From the NCBI GenBank assembly GCA_046155285.1, contig JBJXEA010000004.1:1-52517 (forward strand): 52,517 bases of DNA, given 5' to 3'. The notes below the pieces were generated by a model that saw nothing but the letters and a program-made list of their open reading frames with translations, was not told the origin of the DNA and made no database searches. Origin of the DNA: CAILHX01 sp046155285 (GTDB taxonomy: Bacteria; Pseudomonadota; Gammaproteobacteria; Burkholderiales; Methylophilaceae). Each line of letters begins with the position of its first letter. Within the stretch, counting starts at the first letter, position 1. Shown piece after piece: positions 34,471 to 42,622 of this stretch. The translations under genes and the position numbers were made by a program.

Positions 34471-35024
34471 GTTTGACGAGAGAAGACAAGCTGCGCGAGT
34501 TGGAACTGCTGCCGGCGTGGAAGCTGCGTACCGTCACCCCAATGGCTGTGCCCAGCGTTGCGGTGGCGCCAGATCAAGCTGTTGTGGCGGTGAAATTAAG
34601 CACTGCCCCCTCACCCCAACCCTCTCCCACAGGGGGAGAGGGAGTTATCATTCTTAAGCAAACCGATTGGTTGTTTGTAGGCGCGGTTGCTGGTGTTGCG
34701 ACACAGTTACTGAGCAATATGTTGGCGGCAATACAGCTTAAATCAGGCGTCAATGTACATATCGCTGATGTGTCGGCTGATTTGACGCAGACCCAGCCTA
34801 AATTGATAGTCGCGTTGGGCGCGTCTGCCGCGCAATCCTTGCTGGGCATGGGAGGCAGCCTTGTTGCGCTGCGCGGAAAGTTGCACGACTTCCAAGGCGT
34901 TCCCGTCATCGTCACCTATCATCCCGATGACTTGCTATTGAATGCGCATGACAAAGCTCACGCTTGGGAAGACCTGTGTTTTGCCCGCGCCACCATGCGC
35001 GGATTGCAGACCGATGCATTGTAA
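34467..35024 (+). CDS. Degenerate family-4 uracil-DNA glycosylase-like protein
   Basis: A 185-residue protein whose C-terminal half matches the end of family 4 uracil-DNA glycosylases: LIVALGASAAQSLLG, LRGKLHDFQGVPVIVTYHPD, HAWEDLCFA. The usual N-terminal active-site motif (GEAPG-x-E-D and the Fe-S cysteines) is missing; the corresponding segment reads WLFVGAVAGVATQLL and no cysteine pattern for a 4Fe-4S cluster is present, so glycosylase activity is unlikely. This short form is commonly found behind rimI. Residues 47-59 (APSPQPSPTGGEG) are encoded by an inserted palindromic repeat. Overlaps rimI by four bases. Confidence 0.75.
   Translation: MSLTREDKLRELELLPAWKLRTVTPMAVPSVAVAPDQAVVAVKLSTAPSPQPSPTGGEGVIILKQTDWLFVGAVAGVATQLLSNMLAAIQLKSGVNVHIADVSADLTQTQPKLIVALGASAAQSLLGMGGSLVALRGKLHDFQGVPVIVTYHPDDLLLNAHDKAHAWEDLCFARATMRGLQTDAL
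34605..34643. repeat. Palindromic repeat inside the UDG-like coding sequence
   Basis: A widespread bacterial intergenic repeat type (CCCTCACCCCAACCCTCTCC and onward) lies in frame within the gene. Its stem is CCCTCTCCC (34620-34628) / GGGAGAGGG (34634-34642) with a five-base loop. It encodes the low-complexity peptide PSPQPSPTGGEG and does not break the frame. Confidence 0.85.
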
Positions 35025-35077
35025 ATTTTCTGTTAGCCCTCATATAGAGGTTGTCATCTTCCGTAAGGAGTAATTCC

Positions 35078-35665
35078 ATGCAAAAACTTATTTCCGTCTT
35101 TTTGATCGCCGCCGCGCTGAGCCTTTCCGGTTGTGGCTATAACTCTTTCCAGACCCAGGATGAACAAGTTACTGCCAGTTGGTCTGAAGTAATCAACCAA
35201 TACCAACGACGTGCTGATCTGGTGCCAAATCTGGTGAATACCGTCAAGGGTTACGCCAGCCATGAAAAAGAAGTGCTGGAAGCAGTCACCATTGCACGTT
35301 CCAATGTAGGTGGCATACAAGCCACGCCTGAACTGGTGAATGATGAAAAGGCCTTCGCCAAGTTCCAAGCGGCACAGGGCGAGTTGACTTCAGCCTTGTC
35401 ACGTTTGCTGGTGGTGTCCGAGAACTACCCGCAACTCAAGGCGGATGCCAATTTCCGCGACCTGCAGGCACAGCTGGAAGGTACCGAAAATCGCATTACC
35501 GTGGCGCGCAATCGCTATATCAAGTCGGTGCAGGATTACAACGTGACGGTACGTTCTTTCCCTAGCAACCTGACCGCTATGATGTTCAGCTACAAGGCTA
35601 AGCCTAACTTCTCCGTAGAGAATGAAAAGGCTATATCGTCGGCACCTAAAGTCGAGTTCAATTAA
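35078..35665 (+). CDS. lemA: LemA-family lipoprotein
   Basis: A 195-residue LemA protein. The chosen ATG at 35078 has AAGGAG upstream. The signal peptide ends LSLSGC with lipidation at C19. The LemA core follows: VINQYQRRADLVPNLVNTVK, ASHEKEVLEAVTIARSNV, LSRLLVVSENYPQLKA, RDLQAQLEGTENRITVARNR. LemA proteins are helical-bundle membrane-anchored proteins of unclear function, usually next to TPM-domain genes as here; the next gene begins six bases downstream. Confidence 0.95.
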   Translation: MQKLISVFLIAAALSLSGCGYNSFQTQDEQVTASWSEVINQYQRRADLVPNLVNTVKGYASHEKEVLEAVTIARSNVGGIQATPELVNDEKAFAKFQAAQGELTSALSRLLVVSENYPQLKADANFRDLQAQLEGTENRITVARNRYIKSVQDYNVTVRSFPSNLTAMMFSYKAKPNFSVENEKAISSAPKVEFN

Positions 35666-35671
35666 ACGCAG

Positions 35672-36493
35672 ATGATCCGCTGGATCACCATCCTTACACT
35701 CTGTCTGATGCCGTTACTGGCATCGGCAGAAGTGGCCATCCCACCGCTGCAACATCGTGTTACCGACCTGACTGCAACACTGAGCATCGAACAACAGGCT
35801 GATTTGGAATCTCGCCTAGCTGCAATCGAAGCCAAAAAAGGCAGCCAGATCGCCATCCTCATCGTCCCCACTACACAACCGGAAGACATCGCCCAGTATT
35901 CCATACGTGTGGTGGAAGCCTGGAAGCTGGGGCGTAAGGGCGTGGATGACGGCGTGCTGGTATTGCTCGCCAAGGATGACCATCGCTCACGCATTGAAGT
36001 CGGATACGGCTTGGAAGGTGCGTTGCCCGATGTGATTGCCAAACGCATTGTCAGCGACGTGATGCGGCCATATTTCAAGCAGGGCGATTTTTATGATGGA
36101 CTGGTGGCGGGAACGGACAAGATCGCCGCCGTGATAGACGGCGAGCCTTTACCGGAAGTAAAAAGCCATGAAGCGCAGGGATGGGATGCCAATGCCATTT
36201 TTGCGGTATTGGTCGCGGCCATTGTGGTGGGAGGCATATTACGTAGCCTACTGGGCAGGTTCGTCGGCGGGCTGGCAAGTGGTGGTTTGGCGGCGGTATT
36301 GTTGTACTTCCTAGGAGTGGGTGTTTTAATTGCCATCGTACTGGGTATCCTCGCATTCTTCATGACGCTAGCAAGTGGTCAAAGGCTACCCATAGGTTAT
36401 GGTGGTGGCGGTTTTGGGGGTGGTTCGGGAGGTGGTGGATTTTCGGGTGGTGGCGGTGGTTTTGGCGGCGGCGGGGCATCTGGGAATTGGTGA
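35672..36493 (+). CDS. TPM-domain membrane protein (YgcG-like)
   Basis: A 273-residue protein with signal peptide (ILTLCLMPLLASA), a periplasmic TPM domain (about 25-170: PPLQHRVTDLTATLSIEQ, GSQIAILIVPTT, WKLGRKGVDDGVLVLLAKDD, IEVGYGLEGALPDVIAKRI), then two hydrophobic segments (about 183-235). The C-terminal tail is almost pure Gly/Phe/Ser (GGGGFGGGSGGGGFSGGGGG) ending in GNW. TPM domains have been linked to membrane-protein maintenance; the exact role is unknown. Six bases behind lemA; its TGA overlaps the next ATG (TGATG). Confidence 0.92.
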   Translation: MIRWITILTLCLMPLLASAEVAIPPLQHRVTDLTATLSIEQQADLESRLAAIEAKKGSQIAILIVPTTQPEDIAQYSIRVVEAWKLGRKGVDDGVLVLLAKDDHRSRIEVGYGLEGALPDVIAKRIVSDVMRPYFKQGDFYDGLVAGTDKIAAVIDGEPLPEVKSHEAQGWDANAIFAVLVAAIVVGGILRSLLGRFVGGLASGGLAAVLLYFLGVGVLIAIVLGILAFFMTLASGQRLPIGYGGGGFGGGSGGGGFSGGGGGFGGGGASGNW

Positions 36494-36993
36494 TGAATAA
36501 GTTGAAAAGAACACTTAAGCATTTATTGGCCGGCCGCTGGCAAGTCAGGCGGCGGTTTCCGGCAGTTTCCATGCAGGCGATAGACGATGCCATTCAACGC
36601 TCCGAAACTAACCATATGGGCGAACTGCGTTTCGCTGTGGAAGCAGGGTTAGACTGGCATGAGCTATGGCACGGCATCACGCCGCGTCAGCGTGCCATCG
36701 AAGCGTTTTCACAGTTACAGTTATGGGATACCGAACATAATTCCGGTGTGTTGATTTACCTGTTGTTAGCGGATAGGCGAGTGGAGATTGTCGCTGATCG
36801 CGGCATACACGCTAGAGTGGGCGAAGAAGGCTGGGGCAGCATCTGCCGCGAGATGGAGGCTGCTTTCCGTACAGGACATTTCGAGCAAGGTGTGCTGACG
36901 GGTATTACCCGGATTTCGACACTGTTGGCCGAGCATTTCCCGGCTACGGCGAGCAACAGCAATGAACTTTCAAACAAGCCAGTGACGCTTTAA
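36493..36993 (+). CDS. Second TPM-domain protein
   Basis: A 166-residue TPM-domain protein without signal peptide: basic N-terminus (NKLKRTLKHLLAGRWQVRR), then GELRFAVEAGLDWHELWHG, AIEAFSQLQLWDTEHNSGVL, IYLLLADRRVEIVADRGIHA and FRTGHFEQGVLTGITRIS. Start is the ATG overlapping the previous stop by one base. The lemA-TPM-TPM order is a recurrent proteobacterial cluster. Function unknown. Confidence 0.9.
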   Translation: MNKLKRTLKHLLAGRWQVRRRFPAVSMQAIDDAIQRSETNHMGELRFAVEAGLDWHELWHGITPRQRAIEAFSQLQLWDTEHNSGVLIYLLLADRRVEIVADRGIHARVGEEGWGSICREMEAAFRTGHFEQGVLTGITRISTLLAEHFPATASNSNELSNKPVTL

Positions 36994-37067
36994 CCCCTTA
37001 TTCAAGCTGACTTACCACGCATTTCCCTATAAAATCCACGGCTTAATTGTTGTGGAAAAAATTCCTC

Positions 37068-38780
37068 ATGCGTGTCTCCCAGTTTTTCCTGTCTACTCTA
37101 AAAGAGGCCCCTAATGAAGCAGAACTGATCTCGCATCAGCTCATGCTACGCGCCGGGCTGATCAAGCGACTTGGCGCGGGTCTGTATAGCTGGATGCCGC
37201 TGGGCTTGCGCGTGTTGCGTAAAGTCGAAACGATTGTGCGTGAGGAAATGAACAAAGCGGGTGCGCTGGAACTGCTGATGCCCGCTGTCACGCCCGCCGA
37301 ACTATGGCAAGAGACCGGGCGTTGGGATGTGTTTGGCCCGCAAATGTTGAAAATCAAAGATAGGCACGAGCGCGACTTCTGCTTTGGCCCGACGCATGAA
37401 GAAGTGATTACCGACATTGCGCGTAAAGAAATCAAGAGTTACAAGCAGTTACCACTCAACTTTTACCAGATTCAAACCAAGTTCCGCGATGAAATCCGTC
37501 CGCGTTTTGGCGTGATGCGCGCGCGCGAGTTTTTGATGAAAGATGCATACAGCTTTCACACCAGCCACGCCAGTCTAGAGCAAACTTATGCGGCGATGCG
37601 TGAGGCTTACGTCAAGGTGTTCACTCGGCTGGGGCTCAAGTTCCGCGCGGTAGCGGCAGATACGGGCGCGATTGGCGGCACCGGTTCGCACGAGTTTCAT
37701 GTATTGGCAGATTCCGGCGAAGACGCGATTGCCTATTGCCCCAATTCTGATTATGCCGCCAATGTTGAAATGGCGGAAGCGATAGCGCCTGCGCCGCGTG
37801 TTGCGGCCTCGGAAGCCATGCACGACGTTGAAACGCCTAAGCAAACCACCTGCGAAGCTGTGGCGGAATTGCTCGGTATTCCCCTGCAAAAAACCGTGAA
37901 GTTGCTAGCGGTGATGGCAGATGAAAAATTGCAAGTGCTGCTGATACGCGGCGATCATCACTTGAACGAAATCAAAACCGCCAAGATTGCGGGTTTGGCA
38001 GATTTGCGTTTTGCCACCGAAGAAGAGATACGCGCAACCTTCAACTGCCCGCCTGGTTTCTTGGGCGCTGTAGGGCTGGATAGAAGTAAGATTCGCATCA
38101 TTGCTGACCGCACCGTGGCACAGATGAGCGACTTTGTCTGCGGCGCAAATAAACCCAAATATCACATCGCCGGTGTGAACTGGGGGCGCGATTTGCCAGA
38201 ACCAGACTTGATTGCCGACATCCGCAATGTGGTGGCGGGTGATGCTAGTCCTGACGGCAAAGGCATGTTGGAGATTTGTCGCGGCATCGAAGTCGGGCAT
38301 ATTTTCCAGCTTGGCAACAAGTATTCTGAGGCCATGCAAGCGACCTACTTAGATGAAAACGGCCAGCACCAAACTATGACCATGGGCTGCTACGGCATAG
38401 GCGTATCGCGCATTGTGGGCGCGGCGATTGAGCAAGGCTGCGATGAAAAAGGCATTATTTTCCCGTTGGCCATGGCACCTTTCACCGTGGCGATTGCGGC
38501 GATTGGTTTTGAGCGCAGCGATGCGGTGCGCGAAGCTGCGCTGAAGTTGCATGATGACTTGCAAGCAGCGGGCGTGGATGTGTTGCTGGATGATCGTGGC
38601 GAACGCCCCGGCGTGATGTTTGCGGATTTGGAGTTGATAGGGATTCCGCATCGCATTACCGTGGGCGAACGCGGGCTGAAAGAAGGCAACGTTGAGGTTC
38701 AGACGCGTACTGGCGGTGAATCGCAGAACGTTGCGCTGACCGACATCGTGGCGCTGATGAAAGCACGATGCGCTGGCTAG
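37068..38780 (+). CDS. proS: Prolyl-tRNA synthetase
   Basis: A 570-residue class II prolyl-tRNA synthetase of the bacterial type with the INS editing domain. Motifs: MRVSQFFLSTLKEAP at the N-terminus, GAGLYSWMPLGLRVLRKVE, motif 2 FRDEIRPRFGVMRAREFLMK, the YbaK-like editing insertion (about 230-390, with QKTVKLLAV and LLIRGDHHLNEIK), motif 3 CYGIGVSRIVGAAIEQ and the anticodon domain. ATG at 37068; a TTG seven codons earlier is in frame but adds non-conserved residues. Its end overlaps the transglycosylase gene by 13 bases. Confidence 0.97.
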   Translation: MRVSQFFLSTLKEAPNEAELISHQLMLRAGLIKRLGAGLYSWMPLGLRVLRKVETIVREEMNKAGALELLMPAVTPAELWQETGRWDVFGPQMLKIKDRHERDFCFGPTHEEVITDIARKEIKSYKQLPLNFYQIQTKFRDEIRPRFGVMRAREFLMKDAYSFHTSHASLEQTYAAMREAYVKVFTRLGLKFRAVAADTGAIGGTGSHEFHVLADSGEDAIAYCPNSDYAANVEMAEAIAPAPRVAASEAMHDVETPKQTTCEAVAELLGIPLQKTVKLLAVMADEKLQVLLIRGDHHLNEIKTAKIAGLADLRFATEEEIRATFNCPPGFLGAVGLDRSKIRIIADRTVAQMSDFVCGANKPKYHIAGVNWGRDLPEPDLIADIRNVVAGDASPDGKGMLEICRGIEVGHIFQLGNKYSEAMQATYLDENGQHQTMTMGCYGIGVSRIVGAAIEQGCDEKGIIFPLAMAPFTVAIAAIGFERSDAVREAALKLHDDLQAAGVDVLLDDRGERPGVMFADLELIGIPHRITVGERGLKEGNVEVQTRTGGESQNVALTDIVALMKARCAG

Positions 38781-39346
38781 TTCTGTGGGCGTTGTTGTTT
38801 GCGGCGAACGCGTTTGCTGGCGCACAGCGCGAAGAGCCGCTGGCTAATAGCGTCAAGGCTGGACTGCAAAAATCCGTCTCTGACGCAGCCGCACCAAGGC
38901 TTGTATTCAGCTCCCCCGCAGCAGGTGAGCGCTGGCTCGCTACCATGTCACAGCGCTTGCAAAAGCGCATTCCAGATCCTGAGTTTCGTAAAATTTTCCT
39001 CACTACTGTTCACTATGAAGCCATCCGCGCCGGACTCGATCCGCAGTTGGTCTTGGGCTTGATTCAAGTAGAAAGTGGTTTCAAAAAATACGCGGTTTCA
39101 TCTTCTGGTGCGCGTGGCTTCATGCAGGTGATGCCGTTTTGGGTGCGTTCGATTGGTGCGCCGAATCAGAATTTGTTCCATTTGCGCGTCAATCTACGCT
39201 ACGGCTGCACCATATTGCGGCACTATTTAGACATCGAGAAAGGCAACCTTTTTCGGGCGCTAGGCCGCTACAACGGTAGCCTTGGGCAGGCGGTTTATCC
39301 TAATAGGGTGTTAGGTGCTTGGCGCAAAAACTGGCGTTACGAATAA
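38768..39346 (+). CDS. Lytic transglycosylase (SLT family)
   Basis: A 192-residue periplasmic peptidoglycan-cleaving enzyme. Signal peptide 1-18 (VLWALLFAANAFAGA). The SLT/goose-lysozyme-like domain contains the catalytic glutamate E102 in LIQVESGFKKYAVSSSGARG, then FMQVMPFWVRSIG and RYGCTILRHYLD; the end ALGRYNGSLGQAVYPNRVL fits the family. It overlaps the proS end by 13 bases, an arrangement seen in related betaproteobacteria. Confidence 0.92.
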   Translation: MRWLVLWALLFAANAFAGAQREEPLANSVKAGLQKSVSDAAAPRLVFSSPAAGERWLATMSQRLQKRIPDPEFRKIFLTTVHYEAIRAGLDPQLVLGLIQVESGFKKYAVSSSGARGFMQVMPFWVRSIGAPNQNLFHLRVNLRYGCTILRHYLDIEKGNLFRALGRYNGSLGQAVYPNRVLGAWRKNWRYE

Positions 39347-39536
39347 GTTAATCTTTTCAATTAAGACTTCTGTCTTATCTCATTGATTCTAAGCGGATGT
39401 AAATAATTCACATTTTTCAGAAAAATGGGATTATTATTTCCCGCAGCAAGGTTGATGCACCTGTTTTGGGCAATTTATTTCACTGCCCGCACCATTAACC
39501 TGCTGTACTTTCTAATAACCTGTATGGGAGGAATGT
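39347..39536. other. Intergenic region with a 17-base imperfect palindrome
   Basis: A 190-base A+T-rich gap before the DUF1097 gene. It holds ATGTAAATAATTCACAT at 39397-39413, whose reverse complement recurs with one change upstream of the first giant surface-protein gene (45053-45069). The region ends with a good Shine-Dalgarno (GGGAGGA) for the DUF1097 gene. No other feature is evident. Confidence 0.5.
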
Positions 39537-40037
39537 ATGTCTAAATTAACTGCGTTGGCTGTGAGTATTGCTGTGTTAGGTGGTGTGTGGGCTTATCTCG
39601 CGTTGGGGGCATTGGCGGGTTCGGTTCAAGTGTGGGCAGGCTTTGTGGCGTGGGGTTGCTATTTCCACACCGGAGGCGATAATGCCGCGCTGCAAAAAAC
39701 CATCGTCGGTATGATTTATGGTGCCGTGTTAGCAGGTATAGCATTGTGGTTGGTGGGGGGCAATCCGCTGGGAATCCCGGCAAGCATCGTTGCCCCGGTC
39801 TATATCGCCATTACGGTGTTCTTCTTGGTGATTGTTGCGGGTCAATCTTTGCTCTCTGTGGTACCAGCTAATGTGTATGGCTATGCATCCACGGCAGCAT
39901 TGGCGTTGTTGACAAGCAATATGAACGTCACTGCAATGGATATGACTAATCCCGTGTTGGTGATTGCAGCGTCCACGGTATTGGGCGCTATTTTTGGCAT
40001 GGTGTCGGGAAAACTGGCTGGGGCTTTAGGCAAATAA
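39537..40037 (+). CDS. DUF1097 inner-membrane protein
   Basis: A 166-residue membrane protein with about five hydrophobic helices and the DUF1097 pattern: VWAYLALGALAGSVQVWAGF, AWGCYFHTGGDN, KTIVGMIYGAVLAGIALWLV, VPANVYGYASTAALAL and a C-terminal AASTVLGAIFGMVSGKLAG. Function of the family is unknown; some members sit with transporters. A strong Shine-Dalgarno precedes the ATG and a terminator follows, so it is probably monocistronic. Confidence 0.88.
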   Translation: MSKLTALAVSIAVLGGVWAYLALGALAGSVQVWAGFVAWGCYFHTGGDNAALQKTIVGMIYGAVLAGIALWLVGGNPLGIPASIVAPVYIAITVFFLVIVAGQSLLSVVPANVYGYASTAALALLTSNMNVTAMDMTNPVLVIAASTVLGAIFGMVSGKLAGALGK

Positions 40038-40052
40038 CTTTTCATGGCTGCA

Positions 40053-40083
40053 ATAAAAAAACCGCCTACGGGCGGTTTTTTTA
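40053..40083. terminator. Bidirectional rho-independent terminator
   Basis: Stem ACCGCC (40061-40066) / GGCGGT (40071-40076) with loop TACG, preceded by an A-run and followed by T7. It ends the DUF1097 transcript and, on the other strand, the convergent hypothetical-protein operon whose stop codon lies at its edge. Confidence 0.92.
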
Positions 40084-40446
40084 TTGCCTACTACAACCAT
40101 GCAGACGATCAACAATAAATGTACCAAGAGACTCTGGCAGTTCTGCGCTCTCCGCAATGAAGCGCGAAAGCACGAGGTCGGCATTGAATTTCCCGTCCAT
40201 CACCAGCATCGGTGACGCTTTATGTAATTGCCCTCGGTTTTCTCCATCATCTACACCAAGATGATACCAATGGTCAGCCCCTTTCCAAGTTAGAGCGCGT
40301 TCGGCTTCGTTTTTGGCGTAGCACAGTTGAAATCCAGAAATCTCCTCGGCCTCATACCAAACAATCAAATCAAACCAGTCCGAAGTAAACCAGCGCCGAC
40401 ATGGCTCGCCTTTAATCTGGCGGACATTCTTGATCTCAATGAGCAT
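40081..40446 (-). CDS. Conserved hypothetical protein
   Basis: A 121-residue soluble protein without signal peptide. Recognisable conserved-looking segments are IKNVRQIKGEPCRRWFTSDW, FDLIVWYEAEEISGFQLCYA and ERALTWKGADHWYHLGVDDG. I know similar uncharacterised proteins from other proteobacteria but no function. It is the second gene of a pair: its ATG overlaps the stop of the upstream gene by one base (TAATG). Confidence 0.78.
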   Translation of the reverse strand: MLIEIKNVRQIKGEPCRRWFTSDWFDLIVWYEAEEISGFQLCYAKNEAERALTWKGADHWYHLGVDDGENRGQLHKASPMLVMDGKFNADLVLSRFIAESAELPESLGTFIVDRLHGCSRQ

Positions 40447-41327
40447 TACTGCGTGACGGCTTGGTCGGAGATTTTGAAGCCGTAATAAACCCCAAATTCA
40501 CCCTCTGGCTCGTGATACACAAACATCATGCCATTAGCGTAGCCTAGTCCGTTGAGGTGGTTTTGCGCACGCAATTTCATGGTGGTGGGTAACGCACTCT
40601 TACCCACAAATTTGCCTGTGAGATTGAACACCAGCACCGCTTTGTGATCCACGTCCAGCGCTGCTAACTCTTCACCCGGAATGCCAGTGTAGGCCACGTA
40701 GTATTCACTCAGGTCGTCAGATTGCACTTTTGCGGCCTCCAGGTCTAGTGCAATTTCAGCCACTGGCTCGCGTTTATCCAGTTTGACTATCAATACTTTG
40801 TTACTACGCTCTTGTTTGGAGAAGTAGCGATTTTCGCTAGGGTCGTAACTGGGCATGCAGTTGGCGTGCTGGCCAAAAGCTGGGTTAAAAGTGGCAATTT
40901 CCAGACGCTGTTTGGTCAAATTGCCCTCTTTATCCAGTTCCAGTGCAAAAATACCGGTGTCTGGGGTAAAGCCCGCACCGCTAGAGATGTTGTAGGTCGC
41001 TGTTTCCAGCAGATTGGTGTTGGGGTTGAAGTAGAGTGAGCGATTATCCAAGCCTTGTTGCGTGGAATTGATGTATTTTCCTGATGCATCAAACGCATGG
41101 ATTTCTGACTTGGAGGCAGCAATAGTATTGCCGTCTTGTATCGGCCCTAAGCCACCGTCCGCTAAGAAATAACGCTTATAATTGGGCTCAAAGGCCATTG
41201 TCATAGGGCGCGAAGTGGGCTTTTTGGTGAGCGGGATTTTGATGCCCTCAGCTGCGCTTTCCAGCACTGCGGCGTGAGCAGTGGAAACGGCTAACAACAA
41301 GCAAGCGACAAGCAATTTGATTTTCAT
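40446..41327 (-). CDS. Periplasmic protein of unknown function, possibly beta-propeller-like
   Basis: A 293-residue exported protein: signal peptide 1-19 (LLVACLLLAVSTAHA). The mature part alternates short strands with polar turns (FLADGGLGPIQDG, EIHAFDASGKYINST, GIFALELDKEGNLTKQ, VLIVKLDKREPVAEIALDLE, VLVFNLTGKFVGKS), a pattern like the blades of a beta-propeller. I do not recognise a family. It is co-transcribed with the 121-residue protein (one-base overlap) and divergent from the glycosyltransferase-like gene 64 bases away. Confidence 0.72.
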   Translation of the reverse strand: MKIKLLVACLLLAVSTAHAAVLESAAEGIKIPLTKKPTSRPMTMAFEPNYKRYFLADGGLGPIQDGNTIAASKSEIHAFDASGKYINSTQQGLDNRSLYFNPNTNLLETATYNISSGAGFTPDTGIFALELDKEGNLTKQRLEIATFNPAFGQHANCMPSYDPSENRYFSKQERSNKVLIVKLDKREPVAEIALDLEAAKVQSDDLSEYYVAYTGIPGEELAALDVDHKAVLVFNLTGKFVGKSALPTTMKLRAQNHLNGLGYANGMMFVYHEPEGEFGVYYGFKISDQAVTQ

Positions 41328-41391
41328 TTTTGGGTTTTCCTAGAAACAGCCGGACATTGTAAGAAAAAAGTGTGCGCTGTAAAGACATTTC

Positions 41392-42483
41392 ATGGCAAAA
41401 GACGTTCCTCACCTTCTCACCTATCTCTCCGGTCACGGCTTTGGACATGTGTCGCAAGTGGCACCGGTGCTGAATTTGTTGCGCGAACAATGCCCTGAGT
41501 TGAGGCTGACTGTGTGTTCCACAGCGCCTTTGGCACAGTTGCAGGCGCGTATCACGGGCGATTTTTTGCACATCAATGAAGCCGCCGATTTTGGCATGGT
41601 GATGGCGTCTGCCTTGGACGTGTTGCCCGCGGAGAGCTTTGCAGAATACCAGCAGTGGCATAGCGATTGGCCGATCTTGGTGCGGCGAGAGGCTGAAAAA
41701 ATCACCGCGCTTAAACCGGATTTTGTATTGACTAACGTCGCCTATTTGCCGCTGGCGGCGGCGCAGCAATTGGGCATTCCCTGTGCCGCCATGAGCTCGC
41801 TGAATTGGGCGGATATTTTTGCTGCTTATTGTGACGAGATGGTGGGGTCGGCGGGAACTTTGGCACAAATACGCGCCGCTTATGAAGGCGCAGGTGCCTT
41901 TTTACGCATCACCCCGGCCATGCCCATGAGTGATTTGGAGAACGCAAAAACCGTTGCCCCCATCGCCAAAGTGGGCGTCAATCGCCGCGATGCGATCAAT
42001 GCCAAATTGGGTTTGGCAAAAGATGAGAAATTAGTATTGGTGAGTATGGGCGGCATGGCGCTACGTTTCCCTATGGAGCGCTGGCCGCAGATGGAAGGTG
42101 TGCGCTGGCTGGTGCAAGTGGATTGGCAGGTTTCAAGGCCGGATGTAACGAGTTTGGAGTCGTTGCAAATGGAGTTTATTGACGTGCTGGCAAGCTGTGA
42201 TGTGCTGCTATGCAAGCCGGGTTATGGCAGCTTCGCCGAGGCTGCCTGTAATGGGATTCCGGCGTTATATGTGGCACGTGAAGACTGGCCGGAGGAGCCG
42301 ATTTTGATTGCGTGGCTGGAGGAGTATGGGCTGTGTCGTAAAGTGCCGCGGCACTCGTTGGAGCGGGGGAGTTTTGAGTTGGAGTTGCAGGAGTTGATGT
42401 CGTTGCCAAAGCCGATGCCAGTGAAGCCTTTGGGTATTCAGCAGGCGACGGATTATCTGGCTGTGTACTTAGACCAGACTTAA
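41392..42483 (+). CDS. MurG-like GT-B glycosyltransferase family protein
   Basis: A 363-residue protein with the two-domain GT-B layout. The N-terminus LLTYLSGHGFGHVSQVAPVL is the glycine-rich loop of MurG/UGT-like enzymes, LTVCSTAPLAQLQARI and PDFVLTNVAYLPLAAAQQLG follow. The C-terminal half has LVLVSMGGMALRFPM and DVLLCKPGYGSFAEAACNGI, the donor-binding motif of this group. Acceptor and donor are unknown. It stands alone, convergent with queA across a pair of inverted repeats. Confidence 0.82.
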   Translation: MAKDVPHLLTYLSGHGFGHVSQVAPVLNLLREQCPELRLTVCSTAPLAQLQARITGDFLHINEAADFGMVMASALDVLPAESFAEYQQWHSDWPILVRREAEKITALKPDFVLTNVAYLPLAAAQQLGIPCAAMSSLNWADIFAAYCDEMVGSAGTLAQIRAAYEGAGAFLRITPAMPMSDLENAKTVAPIAKVGVNRRDAINAKLGLAKDEKLVLVSMGGMALRFPMERWPQMEGVRWLVQVDWQVSRPDVTSLESLQMEFIDVLASCDVLLCKPGYGSFAEAACNGIPALYVAREDWPEEPILIAWLEEYGLCRKVPRHSLERGSFELELQELMSLPKPMPVKPLGIQQATDYLAVYLDQT

Positions 42484-42622
42484 CCACCCCCGCCGCGAGC
42501 GGCGACCCCTCCTTGAAAAAGGAGGGGAGTGAATGGTGGCTAATCAACAGCCATTTAGTCAGAATTGGGCTTTATATCCCCTCCTTTTTAAGGATGGGTG
42601 GCGCTTCAGCGCCGGGGTGGTT
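42484..42622. repeat. Facing pair of CCACCCC...AAAGGAGGGG repeats
   Basis: Copy A (42484-42528) has a GCCGC/GCGGC hairpin and then CCCCTCCTTGAAAAAGGAGG. Copy B (42577-42622) is the reverse complement in design: CCCTCCTTTTTAAGGATGGG, then GGCGCTTCAGCGCC and GGGGTGGTT. Each copy folds on its own and the two can pair across the 48 bases between them. They lie between the convergent glycosyltransferase-like gene and queA and probably terminate both. Copy B encodes the last residues of QueA. A partial third copy is at 6744-6772. Confidence 0.85.
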
